From: Sneathia vaginalis
GTDB taxonomy: Bacteria > Fusobacteriota > Fusobacteriia > Fusobacteriales > Leptotrichiaceae
Assembly (NCBI RefSeq): GCF_000973085.1
Contig: NZ_CP011280.1
Location: 148,641 to 212,640 of the forward strand
DNA length: 64,000 bases
Direction: 5' to 3'
Shown here: positions 1 through 7,703 of the stretch, in pieces
Layout of the letters: every line of letters starts with the position of its first letter
Position numbering within the stretch: position 1 is the stretch's first letter
Position numbers and translations under genes: made by a program
Notes under the pieces: model-generated
Seen by the model: the letters and a program-made list of their open reading frames with translations, nothing else
Told to the model about the DNA's origin: nothing
The model's database searches: none

Positions 1-2
1 TA

Positions 3-119
3 AAAATATTAGAAAATAGAGAAAAGACTCTGGATATTTTAAAAAAAATATATTTTAATTTTGATAAGAAATATTTAAAAGAACTCATACAAGAGTTAGA
101 AGGAAATAGTGATGTTTGA
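3..119 (+). CDS. 3' end of an unidentified gene, possibly ylxM (partial)
   Basis: An open frame enters from the left window edge and runs 38 codons to TGA at 117-119, overlapping the ffh start by 8 bases. The visible tail is charged and helical (ending KELIQELEGNSDV). In many bacteria the gene just before ffh is ylxM, which encodes a small helix-turn-helix protein thought to assist the SRP pathway. The position and the lysine- and glutamate-rich tail fit that, but the recognition part of the protein lies outside the window, so the identity is only inferred from context. Confidence 0.5.
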   Translation, partial: KILENREKTLDILKKIYFNFDKKYLKELIQELEGNSDV

Positions 120-1416
120 AGGTTTAAGCGATAAATTAAGACAAGCCATGAAAACAATTAGTGGTCAAAGTAAAATGACAGAATCTAATATTAAAGAGGC
201 AATTAAAGAAGTTAAAATGGCATTACTTGAAGCAGATGTTAACTATACTGTAGTTAAGAATTTTGTTTCAAGAATAAAAGAAAAAGCTATGGGTTCTAGC
301 GTTCTTGTAGGTGTAAATCCTGGGCAACAATTTATTAAAATAATAAATGATGAATTGACAGAAACTTTAGGTGGGACTAATGTAGAGCTAAACGAAAAGA
401 AAGGCTCTATAAGAGTAATAATGCTTGTAGGATTGCAAGGAGCAGGTAAGACAACATTTGCAGCAAAATTAGCTAAATACTTAAAAAATGAAAAAACACT
501 TCTAATAGGGGCAGATGTATATAGACCTGCAGCAAAACAACAATTAAAAGTATTGGCAGATAAAATAGGAGCATTGAACTTTACAATTGATGATAGCAAA
601 GATGCTATCAACATAGTTAGCCAAGGTATGGATTTTGCTAGAGAGAATAAGGTAAATAACGTAATAATAGATACTGCAGGGAGACTACATATAGATGAAG
701 TCTTGATGGAAGAATTGAAAAATATTAAAAATAATTTTAAACCAGATGAAATTCTTTTGACAGTTGATGGAATGACAGGACAAGATGCAGTTAATGTTTC
801 AAAGAGCTTTAATGAAGCATTAGGCATTACAGGTGTTGTATTAACAAAAATGGATGGTGATACAAGAGGTGGTGCTGCATTATCAATAAAAGAAGTTTGT
901 GGTAAACCTATCAAATTCATAAGTGAAGGTGAAAAATTATCAGATATAGCTAAATTCCATCCTGATAGATTAGCTGGAAGAATCTTAGGTATGGGAGATG
1001 TAGTGTCTTTAGTAGAAAAAGCAAAAGATGTTATAGACGAAAAAGAAGCTAAGTTAATGGAAGCCAAATTTAGAAAGAATCAATTTGATTTTGAAGATTT
1101 TCTAAAGCAGTTTAAAATGATAAAAAGATTAGGATCTTTGGGTGGTATTATGAAAATGCTACCTGGTGTAAACCTTGGCGGAATAGATATGAATTTAGCA
1201 GAAAAAGAAATGAAAAAAGTTGAGGCTATAATCTACTCAATGACTGTACAAGAAAGACGTAATCCACAACTATTAAAAGTTTTTTCTAGAAAAGAAAGAA
1301 TAGCTAAAGGTAGTGGAACAAATGTTAGTGATGTTAATAAGCTATTAAAACAATATGAACAAATGAAACAAATGGTTAAGATGTTAAATAGCGGAAGATT
1401 TGGAAAAATGTTTTAA
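112..1416 (+). CDS. ffh: Signal recognition particle GTPase Ffh
   Basis: Ffh binds signal sequences emerging from the ribosome and, with 4.5S RNA and FtsY, targets nascent membrane proteins to the translocon. The 434-residue protein shows the N-terminal helical bundle, then the SRP GTPase domain with the P-loop GLQGAGKTT near residue 108, DTAGR near 188 and TKMDGDTRGG near 246. The methionine-rich M domain begins near residue 297 and ends in a Met/Lys-rich tail. ATG at 112 is preferred to GTG at 109 because the AAGGA site at 100-104 then lies 7 bases upstream. The gene overlaps its upstream neighbour and is followed after 19 bases by rpsP, so the three are probably co-transcribed. Confidence 0.97.
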   Translation: MFEGLSDKLRQAMKTISGQSKMTESNIKEAIKEVKMALLEADVNYTVVKNFVSRIKEKAMGSSVLVGVNPGQQFIKIINDELTETLGGTNVELNEKKGSIRVIMLVGLQGAGKTTFAAKLAKYLKNEKTLLIGADVYRPAAKQQLKVLADKIGALNFTIDDSKDAINIVSQGMDFARENKVNNVIIDTAGRLHIDEVLMEELKNIKNNFKPDEILLTVDGMTGQDAVNVSKSFNEALGITGVVLTKMDGDTRGGAALSIKEVCGKPIKFISEGEKLSDIAKFHPDRLAGRILGMGDVVSLVEKAKDVIDEKEAKLMEAKFRKNQFDFEDFLKQFKMIKRLGSLGGIMKMLPGVNLGGIDMNLAEKEMKKVEAIIYSMTVQERRNPQLLKVFSRKERIAKGSGTNVSDVNKLLKQYEQMKQMVKMLNSGRFGKMF

Positions 1417-1435
1417 AAAATATGGAGGTATATAA

Positions 1436-1702
1436 ATGTTAAAATTAAGATTAACTAGATTAGGAAGAAAGAAACAACCAGTTTACAGAATTGTTGCAAT
1501 GGAAGCATTAGGAAAAAGAGATGGAAAGGCAGTAGCATATCTTGGAACATTTAATCCTTTATTTGCTGAAAACCAAGTAAAGGTTAATGAAGAAGAAGTT
1601 TTAAAATTCTTATCTAATGGTGCACAACCAACACAAACTGTTAAATCTTTATTAGTTAAGACAGGAACATGGGCAAAATTTGAAGAATCAAAGAGAAAAT
1701 AA
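1436..1702 (+). CDS. rpsP: 30S ribosomal protein S16
   Basis: This 88-residue protein has the usual S16 length and opening (MLKLRLTRLGRKKQPVYRIV), followed by the conserved LGTFNPL segment. S16 binds 16S rRNA and is needed for 30S assembly. A GGAGG site sits just before the ATG. It follows ffh closely and ends at a hairpin terminator at 1716-1746. In many bacteria rpsP begins an rpsP-rimM-trmD-rplS operon. Here rimM and trmD are found about 31 kb away, so the cluster has been split. Confidence 0.97.
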   Translation: MLKLRLTRLGRKKQPVYRIVAMEALGKRDGKAVAYLGTFNPLFAENQVKVNEEEVLKFLSNGAQPTQTVKSLLVKTGTWAKFEESKRK

Positions 1703-1715
1703 GGTAAATAGAAAT

Positions 1716-1746
1716 TGATTCCTACAATGTGGGGGTCATTTTTTTT
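1716..1746 (+). terminator. Intrinsic terminator after rpsP
   Basis: TGATTCC (1716-1722) pairs with GGGGTCA (1732-1738), including two G-U pairs, and is followed by eight T (1739-1746). It is the natural end of the ffh-rpsP transcript. Confidence 0.7.
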
Positions 1747-1747
1747 A

Positions 1748-1776
1748 CAAAAAAATCGGCTGATTATAGCCGATTT
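1748..1776 (-). terminator. Intrinsic terminator after bcp
   Basis: A perfect 9-bp stem (AAATCGGCT 1753-1761 with AGCCGATTT 1768-1776) lies 3 bases past the bcp stop. Read on the minus strand it is followed by a long U tract, so it terminates the fhs-bcp transcript. Confidence 0.85.
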
Positions 1777-1779
1777 ATA

Positions 1780-2238
1780 CTACTTTTTCAAATATTTCAA
1801 TACCATTTCGGCATCTTCTCTTGGATTAACTTTTTCATAAACTTTTTCTACTAATCCATTTTCGTCGATTATATAGGTAGTTCTAACTACGCCAATATAT
1901 TTCTTACCGAACATTTGTTTTTCTTTTAGTACATCATAATGTTCACATACTTCTTTTGTTGAATCAGATAGAAGCAAGAAAGGTAAGTCGAAATTATTTC
2001 TAAATTTCGCATGTGATTCGGTAGAATCTATAGAAATACCTATCAGGACTACATCGAGCTCTAAAAACTCTTTGTAAAACTTCTTATAACAACACGCTTG
2101 TTGTGTGCATCCTATAGTGTCATCTTTAGGATAAAAATAAAGAATAACTCTTTTTCCTCTAAATTGTTTTAAAGTATACATTGTATTTGTATAATCAGGT
2201 AAACTGAAATTATACGCTACATCGCCTACATTAATCAT
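1780..2238 (-). CDS. bcp: Peroxiredoxin of the BCP/thiol peroxidase type
   Basis: A 152-residue thioredoxin-fold peroxiredoxin that reduces hydrogen peroxide and organic peroxides using thioredoxin or a similar donor. The family signature YPKDDTIGCT places the peroxidatic cysteine at residue 44. Cys49 sits five residues later, as in the atypical 2-Cys BCP subgroup, and an extra Cys50 follows. The start codon overlaps the fhs stop (ATGA), so translation is probably coupled to fhs. No linked oxidative-stress regulator is visible. Confidence 0.93.
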   Translation of the reverse strand: MINVGDVAYNFSLPDYTNTMYTLKQFRGKRVILYFYPKDDTIGCTQQACCYKKFYKEFLELDVVLIGISIDSTESHAKFRNNFDLPFLLLSDSTKEVCEHYDVLKEKQMFGKKYIGVVRTTYIIDENGLVEKVYEKVNPREDAEMVLKYLKK

Positions 2239-3869
2239 GACAATCCCTCTATTTCTCCTTTTTTATTAATATCTATATTATATGCATTAGGTATCTTAGG
2301 TAAACCAGGCATATCAATAATATTTCCAGACATAATAACTACAAATCCTGCTCCAAATGCTGGTCTAATATCTGTTACATTGAAAGTATAATTATTAGGT
2401 ATCTTAATTTTAGGGTCATCTGTAATAGACATAGGTGTCTTTGAAACACAGATAGGTAGTTTGTCTATACCTTTATCTTTGAAGAATTTTAGTTTTTCAA
2501 GTGCTAAATCAGAGTATTTAATGTTTGTTGCACGGTATATAGATTTTACTAATGTATCAATTTTTTCTTCTATAGGTATATCTATCGGATAAAGGTAGTT
2601 AAATGTTTCTATATTATTATTTTCCACTTCTTTATTAGATAAATCTTCTGTCTTATTAATCTCATTAACAATTAATTTAGCAAGATTAACAGCACCAATA
2701 CTTCCTTTAGAATAGGCATCAACTACACAGCAAGAAATATTTTCAGATTTAGAAAATTCCTTAATCTTATCTATTTGTTCTACAGTATCATCGTTAAACT
2801 TATTAATCCCAATTACAATAGGGATATTAAATTTACGAAGATTTTCAATATGAATTTTTAAATTTTCAAGACCATTTTCTTCTATTGCTCTACATGTAAC
2901 AACTAAAACTGCAACATCAGGAGTTATAGATGACAATCTACATTTTATGTCGAAAAACTTTTCAGCTCCTAAATCTGCTGCAAATCCAGCCTCTGTTATT
3001 GTATAATCGCAAAGCTTTAATGCTAGTTTTGTTGCAATTACTGAACTGCAACCATGAGCAATATTTGCAAAAGGTCCACCATGAATTAAAACAGGGGTAT
3101 TTTCTGTTGTTTGCACCAAGTTAGGTAAAATTGCATCTTTAAGTATTACAGCACAAGCACCATCTACACCCAAATCTTTTACAGTTACTAAGGAATTATT
3201 TAGTGATTTTGCGACCACAATATTTCCTATTCTTTCTTTAAGTTCTTCTAAATTTTCACTAAGACAAAGTATCGCCATTAACTCGCTTGCTGCCGTTATT
3301 TGAAATGAAGAACTTCTTTCATATTTTTTATCTTTAATAAGTATATTTCTTAATGCTCTATCATTAGTATCTGTAACTCTTTTGAAATATACATTATCCT
3401 TATCAATTTTAAGTTCATTTCCCCAATAGATATGATTATCTATTGTTGCAGCAATCAAATTATGAGCGGCTGTTATTGCATGAAAATCACCTGTAAAATT
3501 CAAATTAATATCTTCCATTGGTAAAACTTGTGAGTAACCCCCACCTGTTGCACCACCTTTTAGACCAAATACAGGTCCCATTGAAGGTTGCCTTATACTT
3601 GCTATTGAAGAATAATTTAGTAAATTAAATGCTTGTGTAAGACCTATAGTTACAGTAGATTTACCTTCTCCATATTTTGTAGGTGTAATGCTAGTAACTA
3701 ATACCAATTTACCGTTTGATCTGGTTTCTAGTCTATCAAAAATATTAAGTTTAATTTTAGCTTTGTAGTCTCCATAAACATAAACTTCGTCATCATGTAT
3801 GTGAATATTTCGATATATCTCTCGTATGTTTTTTAATTTTGTATTTCTAGATATTTCAATATCGTTCAT
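2235..3869 (-). CDS. fhs: Formate--tetrahydrofolate ligase
   Basis: Fhs makes 10-formyl-tetrahydrofolate from formate, ATP and THF, supplying one-carbon units for purines and initiator tRNA. The 544-residue length is typical. Conserved segments visible are TSITPTKYGEGKSTVTIGL (ATP site, near residue 60), RQPSMGPVFGLKGGATGGGYSQV, the DFHAITAAHNL segment and GINKFNDDT. A GAGGTGA ribosome site precedes the ATG, and a TATAAT -10 lies upstream at 3886-3891. The gene is first in a two-gene unit with bcp. The formate channel at 36486-37238 might share the formate pool, but that is inference. Confidence 0.97.
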   Translation of the reverse strand: MNDIEISRNTKLKNIREIYRNIHIHDDEVYVYGDYKAKIKLNIFDRLETRSNGKLVLVTSITPTKYGEGKSTVTIGLTQAFNLLNYSSIASIRQPSMGPVFGLKGGATGGGYSQVLPMEDINLNFTGDFHAITAAHNLIAATIDNHIYWGNELKIDKDNVYFKRVTDTNDRALRNILIKDKKYERSSSFQITAASELMAILCLSENLEELKERIGNIVVAKSLNNSLVTVKDLGVDGACAVILKDAILPNLVQTTENTPVLIHGGPFANIAHGCSSVIATKLALKLCDYTITEAGFAADLGAEKFFDIKCRLSSITPDVAVLVVTCRAIEENGLENLKIHIENLRKFNIPIVIGINKFNDDTVEQIDKIKEFSKSENISCCVVDAYSKGSIGAVNLAKLIVNEINKTEDLSNKEVENNNIETFNYLYPIDIPIEEKIDTLVKSIYRATNIKYSDLALEKLKFFKDKGIDKLPICVSKTPMSITDDPKIKIPNNYTFNVTDIRPAFGAGFVVIMSGNIIDMPGLPKIPNAYNIDINKKGEIEGLS

Positions 3870-3885
3870 TTAATCACCTCAAGAT

Positions 3886-3891
3886 ATTATA
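3886..3891 (-). promoter_or_regulatory. Probable -10 element for fhs-bcp
   Basis: The minus strand reads TATAAT about 17 bases upstream of the fhs start. No good -35 match is seen at 17-18 bases spacing, so only the -10 is claimed. Confidence 0.5.
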
Positions 3892-3949
3892 CCATATATT
3901 TAAAATTAATAAAATATATGTTTATATTATAGTTCAAATGTAAAAAATG

Positions 3950-3958
3950 TGGTATAAT
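3950..3958 (+). promoter_or_regulatory. Extended -10 promoter for the aldolase/transaldolase gene
   Basis: TGG followed by TATAAT (3953-3958) forms an extended -10 element 29 bases before the start codon. The -35 region is poor, which is common for extended -10 promoters. Confidence 0.6.
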
Positions 3959-3986
3959 TTATCATGACAAGTAGGAGGTAAAAGAT

Positions 3987-4694
3987 ATGGCGATAAAAAT
4001 ATTTGCAGATGGAGCAAACTTAGAAGAAATGCTAAAAATATATGAAAGTGGATTAGTAGATGGGTTTACAACAAATCCTTCATTAATGAAAAAAGGTGGA
4101 GTTAAAAGTTATAGAGAATTTTCTAAAAAAGTTTTAGAAAATATTAAGAATGTGCCTGTTTCATTTGAAGTGTTTACTAATAGCTTTGAAACAATGTATA
4201 AGGAAGCAAAAGAAATAGCTAGTTGGGCAGATAATGTATACGTAAAAATCCCTATAATGACTACAGATAGAAAAAGTACAAAAGAATTAATAAAGAAATT
4301 ATCAGACGAAGGTGTTAAAGTAAATGTAACAGCTGTCTTTACATTAGAACAAGTAAGAGAAGCAGTAGATGCTATAAACGAAAAATCTAAAGGATATGTA
4401 TCAGTGTTTGCAGGTAGAATTTCAGATGCAGGACATGATCATATGCCGATAATAGAAAAGGCAAGAAGAATCTGCGATGAAAAGAAGGGTTCAGTTGAAC
4501 TTCTATGGGCAAGTACAAGAGAAGTGTATAATATATTCCAAGCTGAATCATTGAAAGTTGATATTATAACATGTCCTAATGAAATAATATATAAATATGG
4601 TAAAAGAGGAGAAAGTTTATTAGACTTATCTTATGATACAGTTAAAACTTTTGCAAAAGATATATCTAATTTAGGATTTAGTGTTTTTGAATAA
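3987..4694 (+). CDS. Fructose-6-phosphate aldolase / transaldolase-like protein
   Basis: A 235-residue TIM-barrel aldolase of the compact MipB/TalC transaldolase family. Recognisable pieces are the DGFTTNPSLM segment near residue 25, the Schiff-base lysine Lys87 in VYVKIPIM, NVTAVFT near residue 111, and VSVFAGRISDAGHD near 138. Such enzymes either transfer dihydroxyacetone units in the pentose phosphate pathway or cleave fructose-6-phosphate; sequence alone does not decide which. A Rpe gene lies downstream and RpiB is encoded elsewhere in the window, so the non-oxidative pentose pathway is well represented. AGGAGG lies just before the ATG. Confidence 0.88.
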   Translation: MAIKIFADGANLEEMLKIYESGLVDGFTTNPSLMKKGGVKSYREFSKKVLENIKNVPVSFEVFTNSFETMYKEAKEIASWADNVYVKIPIMTTDRKSTKELIKKLSDEGVKVNVTAVFTLEQVREAVDAINEKSKGYVSVFAGRISDAGHDHMPIIEKARRICDEKKGSVELLWASTREVYNIFQAESLKVDIITCPNEIIYKYGKRGESLLDLSYDTVKTFAKDISNLGFSVFE

Positions 4695-4697
4695 GAT

Positions 4698-4717
4698 AGG
4701 GCTTCTAGCCCTTTTTT
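4698..4717 (+). terminator. Intrinsic terminator after the aldolase gene
   Basis: AGGGCT (4698-4703), a 3-base loop and AGCCCT (4707-4712) form a short GC-rich stem followed by T's to 4717. The next gene's AGGAGG ribosome site begins directly after it, so a read-through transcript would also reach the PASTA gene. Confidence 0.8.
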
Positions 4718-4730
4718 AGGAGGTAGTATT

Positions 4731-5558
4731 GTGAGAAGTATAATGAGAAAAAGGATAATGATATTAAATATATTTTTGGTTTTAATCCTAATATTTTTAT
4801 CAAAAAATATAATTATCGATAATTTCTTTAATGAGACTATGGTTGTTGTACCTGATGTAACTAATATGGATAAGGATGATGCGATAAAGAAATTAAAGAA
4901 ATCAAAACTTTATGCTAATGTAATAAGTACAAGATCAAGCGATGTACCCATTAACTATATCTACTCACAATTACCAATTGCAGGAGAAGTAGTAAAGAAA
5001 AATAGGGTTATAAAAATATTTGTTAATGATAACAAGAGTAATGAAGTGCCAGATTTAGTAGGTAAAACACTTACAGAAGCTATGAGCTATTTAGAAAACA
5101 ATAATATAGAGATAAAGCGTGTAGACTATATCCATACAGATGCAGAAGACAATACAGTTTTAGCAATTTATCCTAATACAAGAAAAATAGCTTATGGAGA
5201 AAAAATATGTCTTTTAGTTTCAACTAAAGAAACAATGGATAAAAATGTAATGCCAGATATAGTAGGGTTAGATGTTAATGAAGCAAATAGAGTTTTAGCA
5301 CAAATAGGATTAAAGATTAGTGACATAACTAAAGTAGATAATACAACTTATCCTTCAAATGTGATAGTTTCTTGTAGCCCAGCACCAGATATGTCAGTAA
5401 GTAAAGGTACAAAAGTTAGTGTAGTAATTAGTGCACCTAATGATACAACAAGTGCAGATAGAGAAAAAATAAAGCAAGATAATATAGATGAGATAATAAA
5501 GAAGGCTGTAGATAGTAATAATACAGAAGATAATAAAGAAGGAAGTGAAGGAAATTAA
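4731..5558 (+). CDS. Membrane-anchored PASTA-domain protein without a kinase domain
   Basis: A 275-residue protein with a short basic N-terminus, one membrane segment (about residues 8-30) and three PASTA repeats (about 38-100, 102-166 and 171-235; each opens with a (V/M)PD(V/L/I)xG-like stretch). A polar, Asp/Asn/Glu-rich tail follows. PASTA repeats bind muropeptides or uncrosslinked peptidoglycan. The gene precedes rsgA and rpe, the place normally held by the PASTA Ser/Thr kinase PrkC in Firmicutes, but no kinase domain is present. GTG at 4731 is chosen because AGGAGG (4718-4723) lies 7 bases upstream; the first in-frame ATG (4743) is too far from it. It is probably a cell-wall sensing or scaffolding protein. 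Confidence 0.88.
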   Translation: MRSIMRKRIMILNIFLVLILIFLSKNIIIDNFFNETMVVVPDVTNMDKDDAIKKLKKSKLYANVISTRSSDVPINYIYSQLPIAGEVVKKNRVIKIFVNDNKSNEVPDLVGKTLTEAMSYLENNNIEIKRVDYIHTDAEDNTVLAIYPNTRKIAYGEKICLLVSTKETMDKNVMPDIVGLDVNEANRVLAQIGLKISDITKVDNTTYPSNVIVSCSPAPDMSVSKGTKVSVVISAPNDTTSADREKIKQDNIDEIIKKAVDSNNTEDNKEGSEGN

Positions 5559-6408
5559 GGGCTATGTAGTAGGTAAAACACAAGGTTTTTATGAAGTAAA
5601 ATCAAATGATAAAGTGTATATGTTAAAATTAAAAGGGTCACTTAAGAAAAAAAATGATAAATTAAATTGTATTATAGGAGATAATGTAGAATTTAATGAT
5701 GATGTTATAGAAAAAATATACGATAGAAAAAACTATTTAACAAGGCCATTAATAGCAAATATAGACGATGTTGCTTTAGTTTATGCAATAAAAGATCCAA
5801 AATTTGATTTAACATCTTTTCAAAAAAATTTACTATGGATAGATAGTAAAGGTGTTAATAGAGTATTGATATTAAGTAAGATAGACTTAGTAAAAAAAGA
5901 GGAATTGGAAGAGTTTTTAAAGAATTTATCTAATATTTTTAAAGACTTACAAATCTTTCCTATTAGTCTAAAAGAAAACATAGGTACAAATCAATTAAAA
6001 GAGTTTTTAGTAGGTAAAAATATAGTTTTATCAGGATTAAGTGGTGTTGGTAAATCAAGTCTTGTAAATTATTTAATGGATACAAGAGTAATGAGTGTTG
6101 ATACAATAAGTAAGAAGACAAAAAAAGGAAAAAATACTACAATAATTACAAAGTATTTTGAAAATAAGGGAATTTGTATTTTTGATACTCCAGGATATTC
6201 AAGTATTGAAATTCCACCTTTTAAAGATAAAAGAGAACCCATGCATTGGTTTAATGAGTTTAGTGAATATATAGGAAAGTGCAGATTTAGAGATTGTTTG
6301 CATATAAATGAACCTTGTTGTAGTATAAAAAAGGCAGTAGAAGATGGATGTATAAGTAAAACTAGATATTTAATGTATACTAGTATAATAACTAAGGAGG
6401 ATAGATGA
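5545..6408 (+). CDS. rsgA: Ribosome small subunit-dependent GTPase RsgA
   Basis: RsgA is a circularly permuted GTPase that checks late 30S maturation. The order seen is diagnostic: an N-terminal OB-fold (about 1-65), then G4 (SKID, 111-114), then G1 (GLSGVGKSS, 164-172), then G3 (DTPG, 214-217), then a zinc knuckle with Cys246, Cys251, His253 and Cys258/259. The 287-residue length is typical. GTG at 5545 lies inside the end of the PASTA gene with GGAAGTGAAGG around it, so translation is likely coupled. The stop overlaps the rpe start. Confidence 0.96.
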   Translation: MKEIKGYVVGKTQGFYEVKSNDKVYMLKLKGSLKKKNDKLNCIIGDNVEFNDDVIEKIYDRKNYLTRPLIANIDDVALVYAIKDPKFDLTSFQKNLLWIDSKGVNRVLILSKIDLVKKEELEEFLKNLSNIFKDLQIFPISLKENIGTNQLKEFLVGKNIVLSGLSGVGKSSLVNYLMDTRVMSVDTISKKTKKGKNTTIITKYFENKGICIFDTPGYSSIEIPPFKDKREPMHWFNEFSEYIGKCRFRDCLHINEPCCSIKKAVEDGCISKTRYLMYTSIITKEDR

Positions 6409-7034
6409 ATATACACATAGCACCATCACTATTATCAGCAGATTTTAGTGATTTAAAAAATGAAGTTATAAACATAGAAAAAGCGGGAGCAACACATTTA
6501 CATTTAGATGTTATGGATGGAGCTTTTGTTCCTAATATTACCTTTGGTAAAGATGTAATATCTGCGATAAGAAAACATACAAAGCTAATATTTGACATAC
6601 ATATGATGGTGGAAAATCCAGAAAGATATATCAAAGATATGGTAGATGCAGGTGCAAATAGTATTACTATACATGCTGAGTCTACAAAACATTTAGATAG
6701 GGCAATAAATTTAATAAAATCATATGGCGTAAAAGCTTGTGTGGCATTAAATCCAGCAACGCCTATTTCTGTTGTAGAAAATGTTGCATATTTATTAGAT
6801 ATGATACTAGTTATGTCAGTCAATCCAGGGTTTGGTGGGCAAAAATTCATACCACAAGCTTTAGATAAAATACAAAAATTAAGAGAACTTTATCCTGATA
6901 TAGACATAGAAGTAGATGGAGGGATAAATGATAAAACAGCAAAATTAGCTAAAACAGCAGGAGCTAATGTACTAGTTGCTGGTTCATATGTATTTGGTGG
7001 AGACTACAAACAGAGAATAGAAAGTTTAAAATAG
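6405..7034 (+). CDS. rpe: Ribulose-phosphate 3-epimerase
   Basis: Interconverts ribulose-5-phosphate and xylulose-5-phosphate in the pentose phosphate pathway. The 209-residue TIM barrel shows HLDVMDGAFVPNITFG near residue 32, MSVNPGFGGQKF near 138 and the VDGGIND segment near 172, with the metal-binding His and Asp residues in place. AAGGAGG lies 6 bases before the ATG, which overlaps the rsgA stop. The rsgA-rpe order is a conserved bacterial pair. Confidence 0.97.
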   Translation: MNIHIAPSLLSADFSDLKNEVINIEKAGATHLHLDVMDGAFVPNITFGKDVISAIRKHTKLIFDIHMMVENPERYIKDMVDAGANSITIHAESTKHLDRAINLIKSYGVKACVALNPATPISVVENVAYLLDMILVMSVNPGFGGQKFIPQALDKIQKLRELYPDIDIEVDGGINDKTAKLAKTAGANVLVAGSYVFGGDYKQRIESLK

Positions 7035-7042
7035 GTAGACGT

Positions 7043-7702
7043 ATGAGAAAAATAGAAGAGACTTTAGATGATTTCTATAGTATTTATTATAAAGTAGAAA
7101 AAGTTAATGTAGATAATACTATAAGATGTATGACTGCAAATGAAATGAAGATAATTGATAGTATAGGTAATAAGAAAACAACAGTAAAAATATTAGCAGA
7201 TAGAATGGATGTAAAAGTATGTACTATTTCATTGGCTCTTGACAAGTTAGAAAAAAAGCAATTCATAGCCAAGGTAAAAGATGAAGTAGATAAGCGTATA
7301 GTGTATATTAAACTTACAAAAAAAGGCCAGCTAGCATTAAAGTATCACGGGAATTTTAATACAACATTATTTAAACAAATAACTGAGAATGTTGATAAGA
7401 AAGATCTACAAGTTTTTTCTGATGTTTTAAGAAAAATAACTTCTAATTTGTATAACATAAAAAAAAGTATTGAACCTGTAGATATATTTAATTTTAGAGT
7501 AGATGATAGATTAGTTATTATAGACATAAAGATAAATGACGATAATAAATTAAAGTATTTAGTAGCTGATGGACTTAATATTGGGAAAAAAGTTAAGATA
7601 CTTGAGAAAGATAAAGATAGTATTTTATTGAAAATAGATAATAAGAAGAGAAAAATAAATAGAGATGACGATGTATTAATACTATGCAAAAAAGGAAGAT
7701 AA
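7043..7702 (+). CDS. MarR-type winged-helix regulator fused to a FeoA-like domain
   Basis: The first ~140 residues look like a MarR-family winged helix: MTANEMKIIDSIG, then the recognition-helix region KVCTISLALDKLEKKQFIAKV, then a wing with DKRIVYIKLTKKG. The last ~70 residues (from about 148) resemble a FeoA/SH3-like domain, with the pattern of a glycine after 'DGLNI' followed by a short basic strand segment. In DtxR-type iron and manganese regulators a FeoA-like domain follows the DNA-binding part, so metal sensing is possible, but no metal-transport gene is adjacent. No strong ribosome site precedes the ATG. It sits between rpe and an NFACT gene and is probably part of that transcript. 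Confidence 0.72.
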   Translation: MRKIEETLDDFYSIYYKVEKVNVDNTIRCMTANEMKIIDSIGNKKTTVKILADRMDVKVCTISLALDKLEKKQFIAKVKDEVDKRIVYIKLTKKGQLALKYHGNFNTTLFKQITENVDKKDLQVFSDVLRKITSNLYNIKKSIEPVDIFNFRVDDRLVIIDIKINDDNKLKYLVADGLNIGKKVKILEKDKDSILLKIDNKKRKINRDDDVLILCKKGR

Positions 7703-7703
7703 C

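Noticed and set aside
243..1067. 274-codon minus-strand frame inside ffh
   Set aside because: It is an antisense shadow of a well-supported gene; its translation has no motif and is Ser/Phe/Leu-rich, as expected from the complement of an AT-rich coding frame.
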